Part shown: positions 25,112 to 33,107 of the stretch, piece by piece
Layout: the number at the start of each line of letters is the position of its first letter
Numbering within the stretch: the first letter of the stretch is position 1
Origin: an uncultured Christensenella sp.
GTDB lineage: Bacteria > Bacillota > Clostridia > Christensenellales > UBA3700
DNA: 64,000 nt
Reading direction: 5' to 3'
Assembly (NCBI GenBank): GCA_949290515.1
Contig: CASERZ010000001.1
Location: forward strand, 1-64,000
Notes under the pieces: model-generated
Told to the model about the DNA's origin: nothing
The model's input: only the letters and a program-made list of their open reading frames with translations
Databases searched by the model: none
Program-made: the position numbers and the translations under genes

Positions 25112-27136
25112 ATGCATTGGTCAGAACAGATTGCTAAGAGAATCATCGAAAAAAATCCCGACAAGGAAGAATACGTTTGCGCGGCAGGTATCAGCCCTTC
25201 GGGCTCCATCCATATCGGCAACTTCAGAGATATAGCTACCAGCTACTTTGTTGCCAAATCCTTGCGCAAAATGGGCAAAAAAGCCAAACTTCTTTTTTCG
25301 TGGGACGAGTTTGACCGTCTGCGTAAAGTGCCTGTCAACGTTGCAAAGGTCAACGACGATATGGAAAAGTATATCGGTTGTCCTTACGTAGACGTGCCCA
25401 ATCCTTTCAAGGACAGCGACGCTAAGAGTTATGCGGAGTACTTTGAGAAAGAATTTGAAGTTTCGCTCAAAAAATTCGGTATAGAGATGGACTTCCGTCA
25501 TCAGGCGGATATGTACCGTAGCGGAAAATATAAGGACTGCGTACTTCTTGCTCTTAAAAAGCGTAAGGAGATTTTCGATATTATCGACTCTCACCGCACT
25601 CAGGACGCGCAGGAAGGCGAGAGGGAAGCTTATTATCCCGTAAGCATATATTGTCCCGTATGCGGTAAGGATACCACAAAGATAGATTCTTTGAGCGACG
25701 ATTGCACAAAGGCAGAGTATACCTGTAAGTGCGGACATCACGGAAGTTTCGATTTTACCAAGGACTTCAATTGCAAGCTCGCGTGGAAAATAGACTGGCC
25801 TATGAGATGGTGCTACGAGGGCGTAGACTTCGAGCCGGGCGGTAAAGACCACGCCAGCATCAACGGAAGCTACGATACGTCCAAGCATATCTCCAAGGAG
25901 ATATTCGGCTACGATGCGCCTATATTCCAGGGTTACGAATTTATCGGTATAAGCGACAACAACGCTTCCACCGGTAAGATGTCCGGCTCTAGCGGTCTCA
26001 ATCTTACGCCCGATACGCTGTTGAAATTGTATCAGCCCGAGGTGCTTTTGTGGCTGTATTCCAAAAACGAACCTTTGAAGGCATTCAACTTCTGTCTTGA
26101 CGACGGTATTTTGAGACAGTATTTTGAGTTTGACAAGATGTATGCCGAAGTGCAAAACGGTAGCGCAAACGAGTTGACTACGGCTATTATCGACCTTGCA
26201 AGAGTTGAGGGCAGAGAATTAAAACTCGTACCTATGAGCCTTATCGTACAACTCGGCTCTGTCGTGGACTTCAACGTACCTATGCTCGAGATAGTATTTG
26301 AAAAACTCGGTACGCCTTACAAATACGATGACTTCAAAGACAGGCTTGACAGAGCAAAATTCTGGCTTGAGAAGTGTTCTCCTCAGGATATGAACAAGCT
26401 CAGAAAGACCAGAAACTGGCAGATATACGAAGCTCTCGACGATACTGAAAAACAAGAGATAAAAGAACTTTACGAATATATCAAAAAGGGCGGCTACGAC
26501 CTTGCGTCCTTGCAGACGGATTTGTACGCTATTCCTAAGAAAGTTCGCAATCTTACCACTGAAGACAAGGAACTCAAAGCAAAGCAAGGAGCATTCTTTA
26601 AAAACGTTTACAAGCTGCTTATCGACAAGGAAAAAGGACCCCGTTTGTATCTTTTCCTCTATGCGATTGAGCCAGATAAGTATTTGCCTTTGCTTGACTT
26701 CTCCTACCCAAAGACCAAGGAAGAAGAGGATAGTGAAAAGGTAGTCGAAGAAGTAGTCGAGGAAAAGAAAGCGGAATACGGCGAGCCTGACCCCGTCGCG
26801 CCCGTAAAAGACGAAATAGCACTCGAAGATTTTGAAAAGATTGATTTAAGAGTATGCAAAATCGTCAAGTGTCAGGAAATTCGCAAGTCCAACAACTGCT
26901 ATAAGCTCACGCTGTTTGACGGCGAGGGGGAGAGAGTTATCGTATCTTCGATAAAGCATTATTATACTCCCGAGCAGCTTATAGGTAAAAAGATTATCGT
27001 AGTTGCCAACCTCAAGCCCGTAAGAATTACAGGCGTAACCAGCAACGGTATGCTTGTCGCTGCTACCAACAACGCTTGCGGTTGTCAGGTAGTTTTCGTA
27101 GACGATATAGTACCCGAAGGTACTATGATTAAATAA
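25112..27136 (+). CDS. lysK: Class I lysyl-tRNA synthetase fused to a C-terminal EMAP/tRNA-binding domain
   Basis: Start at MHWSEQIAK, the usual N-terminus of class I LysRS; AGAGG lies about 10 nt upstream. GSIHIGN (HIGH motif, H34-N37), FSWDEFDRLRKVPVN, the zinc-like YCPVCGK ... CKCGHHG (about 179-210) and TGKMSGSSG (KMSKS-type, K289) identify the archaeal-type class I enzyme rather than class II LysS. Residues about 565-674 (EDFEKIDLRVCKIVKCQEI, SNNCYKLTLFDGEGERVIVSS, LKPVRITGVTSNGMLVAA in parts) form an OB-fold like MetRS C-terminal, Arc1p and EMAP II domains, joined through an acidic Glu/Val linker. It charges tRNA-Lys in the cytoplasm; the extra domain should raise tRNA affinity. I recall class I LysRS in archaea, spirochaetes, some alphaproteobacteria and some Firmicutes; this fusion is uncommon to my knowledge. 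Confidence 0.93.
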   Translation: MHWSEQIAKRIIEKNPDKEEYVCAAGISPSGSIHIGNFRDIATSYFVAKSLRKMGKKAKLLFSWDEFDRLRKVPVNVAKVNDDMEKYIGCPYVDVPNPFKDSDAKSYAEYFEKEFEVSLKKFGIEMDFRHQADMYRSGKYKDCVLLALKKRKEIFDIIDSHRTQDAQEGEREAYYPVSIYCPVCGKDTTKIDSLSDDCTKAEYTCKCGHHGSFDFTKDFNCKLAWKIDWPMRWCYEGVDFEPGGKDHASINGSYDTSKHISKEIFGYDAPIFQGYEFIGISDNNASTGKMSGSSGLNLTPDTLLKLYQPEVLLWLYSKNEPLKAFNFCLDDGILRQYFEFDKMYAEVQNGSANELTTAIIDLARVEGRELKLVPMSLIVQLGSVVDFNVPMLEIVFEKLGTPYKYDDFKDRLDRAKFWLEKCSPQDMNKLRKTRNWQIYEALDDTEKQEIKELYEYIKKGGYDLASLQTDLYAIPKKVRNLTTEDKELKAKQGAFFKNVYKLLIDKEKGPRLYLFLYAIEPDKYLPLLDFSYPKTKEEEDSEKVVEEVVEEKKAEYGEPDPVAPVKDEIALEDFEKIDLRVCKIVKCQEIRKSNNCYKLTLFDGEGERVIVSSIKHYYTPEQLIGKKIIVVANLKPVRITGVTSNGMLVAATNNACGCQVVFVDDIVPEGTMIK

Positions 27137-27179
27137 ATTTTTCATAATACAGCGATTGATTAAAATAGACATAAAAGAC

Positions 27180-27205
27180 AGTCCGCCCAAAAGGCGGACT
27201 TTTTT
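27180..27205 (+). terminator. Intrinsic terminator of lysK
   Basis: AGTCCGCC-CAAAA-GGCGGACT then TTTTT. Confidence 0.93.
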
Positions 27206-27324
27206 CAATGAGAATATTATAGACCTTTGAGTGTATTGTATTTTTGAGGTATTTTCTAACATTCGATATTTTTACACCAATAAAATTATTAAAACAACGA
27301 AATGAAATATTCAGGATATAAGTA

Positions 27325-27361
27325 TAAAATAAAAAATTAACGACCCGATATATCGGGTCGT
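27325..27361 (-). terminator. Intrinsic terminator of tRNA-Glu
   Basis: CGACCCGATATATCGGGTCG (27341-27360) is a perfect palindrome; on the minus strand it is followed by TTAATTTTTTATTTT. Confidence 0.85.
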
Positions 27362-27365
27362 CGTT

Positions 27366-27440
27366 TGGTGACTCCATGGGGATTCGAACCCCAGTAGCAG
27401 GCGTGAGAGGCCTGAGTCTTAACCGCTTGACCATGGAGCC
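27366..27440 (-). tRNA. tRNA-Glu (anticodon CTC)
   Basis: Cloverleaf on the minus strand: acceptor GGCTCCA/TGGAGTC, D-arm TCAAGCGGTTAAGA, anticodon stem CAGGC/GCCTG around CTCTCAC giving anticodon CTC (reads GAG), T-arm GGGGTTCGAATCCCC, discriminator A and encoded CCA. A likely promoter (TAGACA, 17 nt, TAATAT) lies upstream near 27455-27490. Confidence 0.96.
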
Positions 27441-27628
27441 ACGTCAATTGCTTTATTATATTATCATAATAATTCAATACTGTCTATCGTTTTGCCGTAT
27501 TTTTTTAAGTTTAATGATTTAAATTGTATTTTATAAGCGGTTTTTAGACGTCGATTGAGTGGTTTTTGCGTATATTATATCGGCAAATATGCCTATGACA
27601 ATAATATGGATATATTATTGAAAGAATG

Positions 27629-27657
27629 TTGACAAAATCTTTTTGCTATTTTATCAT
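27629..27657 (+). promoter_or_regulatory. Sigma-A promoter upstream of the ECF sigma gene
   Basis: TTGACA (27629-27634), 17-nt spacer, TATCAT (27652-27657). Would give basal expression of the sigma factor. Confidence 0.75.
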
Positions 27658-27664
27658 AAAAATG

Positions 27665-27699
27665 TTGGTAAAAATTCTATAAGGATTGTTATATAAGTA
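27665..27699 (+). promoter_or_regulatory. Candidate autoregulated ECF promoter, copy 1
   Basis: TTGGTAAAA (27665-27673), 10 nt, then GATTGTTATATAAGTA (27684-27699). The same bipartite motif with identical spacing stands before the lipoprotein gene (29495-29529). The -10-like part ends only 4 nt before the sigma ATG, so transcripts from here would be nearly leaderless. Confidence 0.75.
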
Positions 27700-27703
27700 A
27701 GAA

Positions 27704-28237
27704 ATGTCAGACAAGTCTATCAACAAGGCAGTAGAGAGATTTATCGAGGGCGATGCAAAGGCATTTGACTATATTTACGACAAAACGTACAAGATAGTCT
27801 ATTTTGTCATATACGGCATTGTCAAAAACCGTACGCACGCGCAGGATTTGGTACAGGAAACTTATCTCAAAGCCTTCAAAAATCTATCGGGATTTGTAGC
27901 TGATAATTTCGTCGCGTGGATTACTACTATGGCGAAAAATATAGCTATCAACGAGTATAACAAACTAAAGCGCGAAAAGCTGACTGATTTTGTCGCTGAA
28001 AACAACTATATAGAAAGCGACTTCAGAATGCCGGAAGAGGACAGCTTCGGGCTGTTGAAGCTAGCACAGGAAAAATTGAGCGAAGACGATTATAAGATAG
28101 TAGTGATGTGCGTTATAGCAGGATACAGACGTCGCGAGGTAGCACAGATACTGAATATGCCTATATCGACGGTAACATACAGATTGCAGAGCGCACTCGA
28201 AACGCTGAAAAAGAATATACAAGGAGGCGGAGTATGA
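27704..28237 (+). CDS. ECF-family RNA polymerase sigma factor
   Basis: 177 aa with region 2 (AFDYIYDKTYKIVYFVIYGIVKNRTHAQDLVQETYLKAF, in parts) that binds core polymerase and the -10 element, and region 4 (LSEDDYKIVVMCVIAGYRRREVAQILNMPISTVTYRLQSALETLKK, in parts), a helix-turn-helix for the -35. Region 1.1 and 3 are missing, as in extracytoplasmic-function sigmas. It overlaps the next gene, an RsgI-like membrane anti-sigma, by ATGA. No Shine-Dalgarno at normal distance: AAGGA lies 19 nt before the ATG. Together with the nearby -10 element this suggests leaderless or SD-independent initiation. A motif shared with the promoter at 29495 suggests it controls itself and the lipoprotein downstream. 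Confidence 0.95.
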   Translation: MSDKSINKAVERFIEGDAKAFDYIYDKTYKIVYFVIYGIVKNRTHAQDLVQETYLKAFKNLSGFVADNFVAWITTMAKNIAINEYNKLKREKLTDFVAENNYIESDFRMPEEDSFGLLKLAQEKLSEDDYKIVVMCVIAGYRRREVAQILNMPISTVTYRLQSALETLKKNIQGGGV

Positions 28238-29397
28238 ATAAGATTTTTAAAGACCTTAAGAATCAAGCGGACAGTATATTGCCCGACGAGAACTTCAAAG
28301 AAAAGCTTAAATCTCAGATTTTGCCTCAGTATGCGACTTCAAACGCAAGGGATATGCAAAAGAAAAAGCGTACATTTTCGCCGCGCATTAAAGGTTTGTC
28401 TATAGTTGCCGCGGCTTTGGTCGTAATAATCGTTGCTATATGCATTGCCGTACCCTTGTCAACGCGCGGAGGGGCGGTGAGCGGTGGAGATACCGTTGTG
28501 CTCATTGATATAAATCCTTCGTTTGAGATAATAGCCGACGATAAAGACAACGTAAAGAACGTAACGGGACTAAACAGCGATGCGAGAATAGTTCTGTTGG
28601 GTAAAAATTATGTAGGCAAGGACCTTTTTGACGTATGCAACGATATAGTGCTTACAGCCATACGCCTTAATTACGTTCATACTGCTGCTGATATGATAAA
28701 TATAATAGCTTACAATAGCAATGCGGCAGACGAATCTTCGGCTATAAGCAAAATACAGAAACTTTTGACAGGCTCTATTGAAGGAAAAGCGCAGCTTTCA
28801 GTGACAAATTCTGAGGAAGCGAAAAGGAGCTTGATAGAAAGCATTATCGTGCAATTCGGACAAATAGACGGACTTGGAGAAAAGACCATAACCGAACTTC
28901 ACAGAATACTTATGAAGTATGACGTCACAAAAGAAGAGGAACTTGACGAACTTGAGGAACTTTGGGAAGAAGCGCTCGAGGCTCAAGGCTTTGACGACGA
29001 TATCGCAGAAGACATTATAGAAGAATGGAAAGAGCAGTACCTCAAACCTTTGGGTGAAGGACTTGACGAAGAGATAGAAGATTATATCGAATTGTTTGAG
29101 CTCAAACTGATTTACGGCGGTACGGATGAAGAGAGAGCGGAAGAGCTGGCAGAAAAAGAATATGACAGAATTAAAAATCTGGGGGACAGAAACGCTATAA
29201 GAGAGTTTATCGACCAATGGTGGACGCAAGCGGAACAGGAGTATTTTTCAATAAGAAGAAGTGAGCTCGAACAAAAGGGATTGAGCGATGAAGAGATAGA
29301 AAGAATATTTGCAAAAACTCGCGAAGAATTCCTCAATGACACTGAAGAGAAAAAGGAAACCATTAGCGATTATTTGGAAGAATATTACGAAAGATAA
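28234..29397 (+). CDS. RsgI-like membrane anti-sigma factor
   Basis: Start set by AAGGAGGCGG and the 4-nt overlap with the sigma gene. Cytoplasmic part about 1-50, one membrane helix about 55-75 (GLSIVAAALVVIIVAICIAV), then an extracellular region. VVLIDINPSFEIIADDKDNV and VTGLNSDARIVL (about 87-120) match the middle domain of RsgI proteins, which sense polysaccharide or stress signals outside. The rest (about 200-387) is an acidic Glu-rich helical region in place of a carbohydrate-binding module. The cytoplasmic part should hold the sigma factor until released by signal-dependent proteolysis. RsgI normally pairs with SigI, whereas this partner is an ECF sigma. Confidence 0.85.
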   Translation: MNKIFKDLKNQADSILPDENFKEKLKSQILPQYATSNARDMQKKKRTFSPRIKGLSIVAAALVVIIVAICIAVPLSTRGGAVSGGDTVVLIDINPSFEIIADDKDNVKNVTGLNSDARIVLLGKNYVGKDLFDVCNDIVLTAIRLNYVHTAADMINIIAYNSNAADESSAISKIQKLLTGSIEGKAQLSVTNSEEAKRSLIESIIVQFGQIDGLGEKTITELHRILMKYDVTKEEELDELEELWEEALEAQGFDDDIAEDIIEEWKEQYLKPLGEGLDEEIEDYIELFELKLIYGGTDEERAEELAEKEYDRIKNLGDRNAIREFIDQWWTQAEQEYFSIRRSELEQKGLSDEEIERIFAKTREEFLNDTEEKKETISDYLEEYYER

Positions 29398-29439
29398 AAC
29401 TTATAAATTGATATATTGATAATAGTATAATAAGACTTG

Positions 29440-29475
29440 TTTATCCGAGGAAAAACGCCTCGGATAAATTTTTTT
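29440..29475 (+). terminator. Intrinsic terminator of the sigma/anti-sigma operon
   Basis: TTTATCCGAGG (29440-29450) pairs with CCTCGGATAAA (29458-29468), then T-run. Confidence 0.92.
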
Positions 29476-29494
29476 GAAAAATTTTCAAAATTGT

Positions 29495-29529
29495 TTGGCA
29501 AAAGTTGCGACTCGATTGTTATATAGGTA
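29495..29529 (+). promoter_or_regulatory. Candidate ECF promoter, copy 2
   Basis: TTGGCAAAA (29495-29503), 10 nt, GATTGTTATATAGGTA (29514-29529). Matches copy 1 at 27665 in all but two positions of the 25 motif bases, with equal spacing. Confidence 0.75.
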
Positions 29530-29554
29530 CTAAACGCAAAAAGGAGACACTATT

Positions 29555-30562
29555 ATGAAAAAAAAGATTATTGTGATTTCGACAACAATCCTGTTATGTT
29601 TGGCACTCGCGCTGTCAATAGTAGCTTGCCCCGATACGGGAATATTTAATAACAACACTTCGGGCAGTTCGCAAAATAGCGCAAATCTAGTAGCTTTCTC
29701 AGCATCTTCGTCGGCACTCATTCTCGACGAAATGCAGGATTCTTCTTCGGCAATTGCCCTTGCGGATAATAGCGGCGCTGTATCGGGTGCATTGCTTACC
29801 GATGCAGAAATAGAAGAGGTAAAAGCTCAGCTTGCGATACTTGAAAACTATATGGGAGACAATGCTCCCGTTGTTAAGGAAGGCGCAGTAGGTTCGGGAG
29901 ATATATATTACGGTGAATACGAATACGTAATGACTATTACGACAAAAGATATGCACGGCAACGACAACGTATATTCTATGTACTTCAATCAGACGAAAGT
30001 AGGTGAGAAGACTGAATATGACGATGACCGTAATGCTCCTAGCGGCAGCGTAGATTTTGAGTTTGAAGAGGAGTTTGAAATAAACGGTGTACTTGTATCC
30101 GGTGAAAACGTCTATACCCTTGACGGCAGAAAGGAAAACGAAACCGAGACTGAAGACGGTAAAACCGAGACGGAAAGCTCTTATAAGCTTAAAGTGAAAA
30201 AGAGTGAAAGCGAATATGTCGTATTCGAACAGTCTTTTGAAGAAGAAGCAGGTGAGAGCGAACAAGAGTATTCTTACAAAATTTATGTTGACGGCAGATG
30301 CGTAAAGGAATTTTCTCTCGAATTTGAAAACGAACTCAACGAGAGTGAAATCGAGATGACGACAATTGAGGACGGGAACTTCTTTACCGTATCCTATGAA
30401 AGCGAAATTGTCAACGGAAAAGAGCGTATCAAAGCTGAAGTTACTAAGGACGGCAAAATAGTCGAAGTAATTATTACTGTCGAAGGAAGCGGCACAGAAG
30501 AAGACCCTTACAGACATATTTACAAATACGGTGAAATCGAAGACGTAGACTATGACGATTAA
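29555..30562 (+). CDS. Acidic lipoprotein, probable target of the adjacent ECF sigma
   Basis: Starts after AAAAAGGAGACAC. Signal peptide with lipobox S-I-V-A-C25, then a Ser/Asn-rich linker. The mature protein (about 310 aa) is very rich in Glu and Asp and alternates charged and hydrophobic residues, as in beta-sheet folds: EYEYVMTITTKDMHG, SVDFEFEEEFEINGVLV, SYKLKVKKSESEYVVFEQSF and similar. No enzyme motif was found and I do not recognise the family. It has its own terminators on both sides and a promoter motif shared with the sigma gene, so it is probably the main product of this regulon, at the cell surface. Confidence 0.85.
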   Translation: MKKKIIVISTTILLCLALALSIVACPDTGIFNNNTSGSSQNSANLVAFSASSSALILDEMQDSSSAIALADNSGAVSGALLTDAEIEEVKAQLAILENYMGDNAPVVKEGAVGSGDIYYGEYEYVMTITTKDMHGNDNVYSMYFNQTKVGEKTEYDDDRNAPSGSVDFEFEEEFEINGVLVSGENVYTLDGRKENETETEDGKTETESSYKLKVKKSESEYVVFEQSFEEEAGESEQEYSYKIYVDGRCVKEFSLEFENELNESEIEMTTIEDGNFFTVSYESEIVNGKERIKAEVTKDGKIVEVIITVEGSGTEEDPYRHIYKYGEIEDVDYDD

Positions 30563-30600
30563 TCCCCCACCTTATAAAACCCCCTGAAGCTTATAAGGAA

Positions 30601-30637
30601 AATAATAAAAGACGGGCTTGTCCCGTCTTTTATTATT
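30601..30637 (+). terminator. Intrinsic terminator of the acidic lipoprotein gene
   Basis: AATAATAAAAGACGGG pairs with CCCGTCTTTTATTATT around CTTGT. Confidence 0.92.
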
Positions 30638-30701
30638 CAGCAAATCTTATATGATAAGGTATATAGCAATCTCATTTATCGCGTCAAAGTAATTTAAAGA
30701 T

Positions 30702-30730
30702 TTGACATAGAAGTCTTTATGATATATTAT
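30702..30730 (+). promoter_or_regulatory. Sigma-A promoter of tRNA-Arg
   Basis: TTGACA (30702-30707), 17-nt spacer, TATTAT (30725-30730). Confidence 0.85.
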
Positions 30731-30782
30731 AAATATGTTCACTTGTTTTCATCTTACATAGATGCGACAAGTAATGCAATAT

Positions 30783-30857
30783 GCTTCCTTAGTTAAATGG
30801 ATATAACAAGCCCCTCCTAAGGGCTAGTTGTGGGTTCGATTCCCGCAGGGAGTACCA
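30783..30857 (+). tRNA. tRNA-Arg (anticodon CCT)
   Basis: Acceptor GCTTCCT/AGGGAGT (with G-U pairs), D-arm TTAAATGGATATAA, anticodon stem AGCCC/GGGCT around CTCCTAA giving anticodon CCT (reads AGG), T-arm GTGGGTTCGATTCCCGC, discriminator A and encoded CCA. Followed by a terminator (30858-30880). Confidence 0.95.
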
Positions 30858-30880
30858 AAGACAGTCTACTGTCTTTTTTA
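30858..30880 (+). terminator. Intrinsic terminator of tRNA-Arg
   Basis: AAGACAG-TCTA-CTGTCTT then T-run. Just beyond, GCGGGAATC (about 30890-30898) is complementary to part of the tRNA T-arm; probably a remnant. Confidence 0.85.
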
Positions 30881-30982
30881 ATAAGACCTAGCGGGAATCT
30901 CACCTAAAGGTTCACGGCTCGCGAATGTGGAAAATATCATAAGCAATTTTATTATAGCGTTCTGCGATTGAAATAATATATA

Positions 30983-31699
30983 TTAATCTTCTAATAGGTA
31001 TTTGAGCATTTGCTCGGGATTATTTATGAATTGTTTGGTTATTTTGTAATTTTCGGTTTCTTTGTAGTTGACTTTTTCTATTCTGTCTGGAGTAAGATAA
31101 ATTACTTCCGAATCGGGGTAGGACATTAATATCGGGGAGTGGGTGGCGATAATCAGTTGCGAATTTGACTTGACTAAATTGTCAATGTCGACTAACAACG
31201 ACATTTGTCGGCTGGGGGAGAGCGCTGACTCAGGCTCGTCCATTAAATATATGCCATTGCCTAGAAAGCGATTTTCTATAAGAGAAAGAAAGCCTTCTCC
31301 GTGTGATTGTTTGTGAAAAGAAACATTGCCGTAACGCTTTAAACTACTGGTTTCGTCAAGATAGCTTGCGGTATTATAGAAGCTTTCGGCTCTAAGAAAA
31401 AAGCCGTCTTTAGGGTGAGCTGCTCTGATAGTGGTAATAAGTCGATACAATTCGGAATGAGAATCTTTTGTGGAAAATAAAAAATCTCTTGAACCGCCTT
31501 CGGGATTAAAGCCTAGCGCAATAGAAATTGCTTCGAGCAAAGTCGACTTTCCGCTTCCGTTTTCGCCTGCTATAAAAGTTACGGGTTTTGAGAATTCAAT
31601 ACCGCCGCTTTGAATAAGGTTTTTCACTACGGGCAAATCTGCAAGATATGAGGTTTCTTCCGGTAATTCATTTAGTCGTATTCCTTTTAAATAAATCAT
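30983..31699 (-). CDS. AAA/ABC-type ATPase, SMC/RecF-like, function unknown
   Basis: Start at MIYLKGIRLNELPE, where an AAAAGGAA lies about 11 nt upstream; the longer frame is AT-rich and not protein-like. 238 aa. Walker A AGENGSGKST, an ABC-like signature in KQSHGEGFLSLIENR, Walker B GIYLMDEPESALSPSRQ and H-loop LIIATHSPILMSY define a single-domain ATPase of the predicted AAA_21/AAA_23 group. Such proteins without a membrane or coiled-coil partner have been tied to DNA repair or to phage defence (for example paired with nucleases), but no partner gene is adjacent here: a tRNA lies on one side and a candidate small RNA on the other. Function unassigned. Confidence 0.85.
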   Translation of the reverse strand: MIYLKGIRLNELPEETSYLADLPVVKNLIQSGGIEFSKPVTFIAGENGSGKSTLLEAISIALGFNPEGGSRDFLFSTKDSHSELYRLITTIRAAHPKDGFFLRAESFYNTASYLDETSSLKRYGNVSFHKQSHGEGFLSLIENRFLGNGIYLMDEPESALSPSRQMSLLVDIDNLVKSNSQLIIATHSPILMSYPDSEVIYLTPDRIEKVNYKETENYKITKQFINNPEQMLKYLLED

Positions 31700-31850
31700 A
31701 TCAATATAATTCCTTTTAATGATAATATAATAACAAATATTTTTTAAATTATCAATATTTTTTTTGTTTTTACAATGAGTTATAAATATAAGCAAAGATT
31801 TATATTATAGAAATATTTATAAACCGTTATTATAAATTAATTAAAAAAAA

Positions 31851-31880
31851 TTGCGATGTAAAGTATTTCATACATAGAAT
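31851..31880 (+). promoter_or_regulatory. Possible promoter of candidate small RNA
   Basis: TTGCGA (31851-31856), 18-nt spacer, TAGAAT (31875-31880). Reads into the structured stretch ending at 32030. Confidence 0.45.
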
Positions 31881-31886
31881 GTAAAG

Positions 31887-32030
31887 TAAACTTAGCAGAC
31901 AAATTTTTTAAAGAGGTGTATAATATGACTACAGTTAGAGAATTATGAGAATAATTCGTAACCTTCCCTGTCAATGAAACCTCCTCAACAAATCATATTT
32001 GTATCGTTCATTGACAGGGTTTTTCTTTTT
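31887..32030 (+). ncRNA. Candidate regulatory small RNA with tiny ORF and anti-Shine-Dalgarno loop
   Basis: No gene follows on this strand for 1.8 kb, yet the stretch has a possible promoter, a mini-ORF of six codons (MTTVRE-L, ATG at 31925) with AGAGGTG upstream, a 7-bp hairpin GAATTAT-GAGA-ATAATTC with a GNRA loop covering the ORF end, and a strong terminator: CCCTGTCAATGAA (31966-31978) pairs with TTCATTGACAGGG (32007-32019), then TTTTTCTTTTT. The terminator loop contains ACCTCCT, complementary to Shine-Dalgarno sequences, and a nested ACAAAT-CAT-ATTTGT hairpin. C-rich loops of this kind are known in Gram-positive trans-acting RNAs. It may instead be a leader for a lost gene. Confidence 0.55.
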
Positions 32031-32050
32031 AAGAATTGTGTTTGTGATAG

Positions 32051-32084
32051 CAAAATGAAACGGCGCATTATTGCGCCGTTTTCT
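32051..32084 (-). terminator. Intrinsic terminator of the GH16 operon
   Basis: AAACGGCGCA (32058-32067) pairs with TGCGCCGTTT (32072-32081); T-rich sequence follows on the minus strand. Confidence 0.8.
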
Positions 32085-32109
32085 CTTAAAAATAGTTTTT
32101 TTAAAATTG

Positions 32110-33090
32110 TTATTCTTTTACTTGATACACTCTTACGTAGTCTATTATAAAGTCGTAATTCTTGTTTTTATCGTTTCGGCTTGCATCGCCGCACCAGTAT
32201 TCGGATTCTGTGCCGTCTGCATTAAGTGCTTTACCCGGGTGGAGATTTCCGTCCTCGTCCATATATCCGCCTACTTCTACGGTAAGCAGCATATATTGTT
32301 TTACTTGCGATACGCCGAGCGTAACGTCGTCAACGATGTGAGGCGTGCGCCAGGTTTCTTTTCCGTCAATATAAAAGACATATTCTTCAGGAGTCCACAT
32401 TACGCCGTAGGTATGGAATTCGCTGTACATATTACTTACTCGTATTGAGTCTGATTTTTGCGATTTTGTATTGGCATATCCGTCTCCGTGCAACACGTGC
32501 ATATTGGCGTTTCTTTTGAAAAATCCTGTATAATACCAGGGGGATTCCATTATATCAATCTCTACGCCGTCAGTTCCCGTACCCATTACGTCTTCTGACG
32601 TCATACCCGTGCCTTCGTCGGGCATAAGCCAAAAGGCAGACCATATACCTTCGCAAGGCGGAGCAATGCATCTTGCTTCGAAGTAACCGTATTTTGCAGA
32701 AAATCCTTCGTAGTTTTCTTGCATTGCGGCTACGTGTCCTTTATTCGGATTAGTTGCGGACTCTACCCATGAAGTATACCAACCTTCGCCGTATTGACCG
32801 TCCGTCTTATAGTGGGTGCGTATGGTGAGCGTGCCGTCTTTTACGAACAGCGTATCGGGAGTAGTCTCTACATAAGCTGCGCGACGCACGTGATTTTCTC
32901 CGTCGTAGCCTGCTTTCCACTTCGAAGTATCGAGAGAATCGCCGTCAAAGTTATCTTCGAATACCAGCTCGTAATTGCCTTGTTTAAGAGCTTTTTGCAG
33001 CTCATCGGAAGTCTTGTCGCAGGATGCAAGAGAAAAGGAGAAAGTGAAAATCAGAATTATAGCCAACGCGTAAACAAAAATTTTTCTCAT
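32110..33090 (-). CDS. Glycoside hydrolase family 16 lipoprotein (beta-glucanase/laminarinase type)
   Basis: Signal with lipobox S-L-A-S-C24. The GH16 jelly-roll is shown by ELVFEDNFDGDSLDTSKW at the N-terminus, GYFEARCIAPPCEGIWSAFWLMP and the catalytic GVE177IDIME182S, which contains the nucleophile, the assisting Asp179 and the acid/base of the ExDxxE type. FHTYGVMWTPEEYVFYIDGK and the C-terminal FIIDYVRVYQ are the usual closing strands. It should cut beta-1,3 or mixed beta-1,3/1,4-glucans at the cell surface. It lies 17 nt after a YhcH-type gene on the same strand, in one operon with a terminator below. 326 aa is the normal single-domain length. Confidence 0.93.
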   Translation of the reverse strand: MRKIFVYALAIILIFTFSFSLASCDKTSDELQKALKQGNYELVFEDNFDGDSLDTSKWKAGYDGENHVRRAAYVETTPDTLFVKDGTLTIRTHYKTDGQYGEGWYTSWVESATNPNKGHVAAMQENYEGFSAKYGYFEARCIAPPCEGIWSAFWLMPDEGTGMTSEDVMGTGTDGVEIDIMESPWYYTGFFKRNANMHVLHGDGYANTKSQKSDSIRVSNMYSEFHTYGVMWTPEEYVFYIDGKETWRTPHIVDDVTLGVSQVKQYMLLTVEVGGYMDEDGNLHPGKALNADGTESEYWCGDASRNDKNKNYDFIIDYVRVYQVKE

Positions 33091-33107
33091 AATATACCTC
33101 TTAACGA

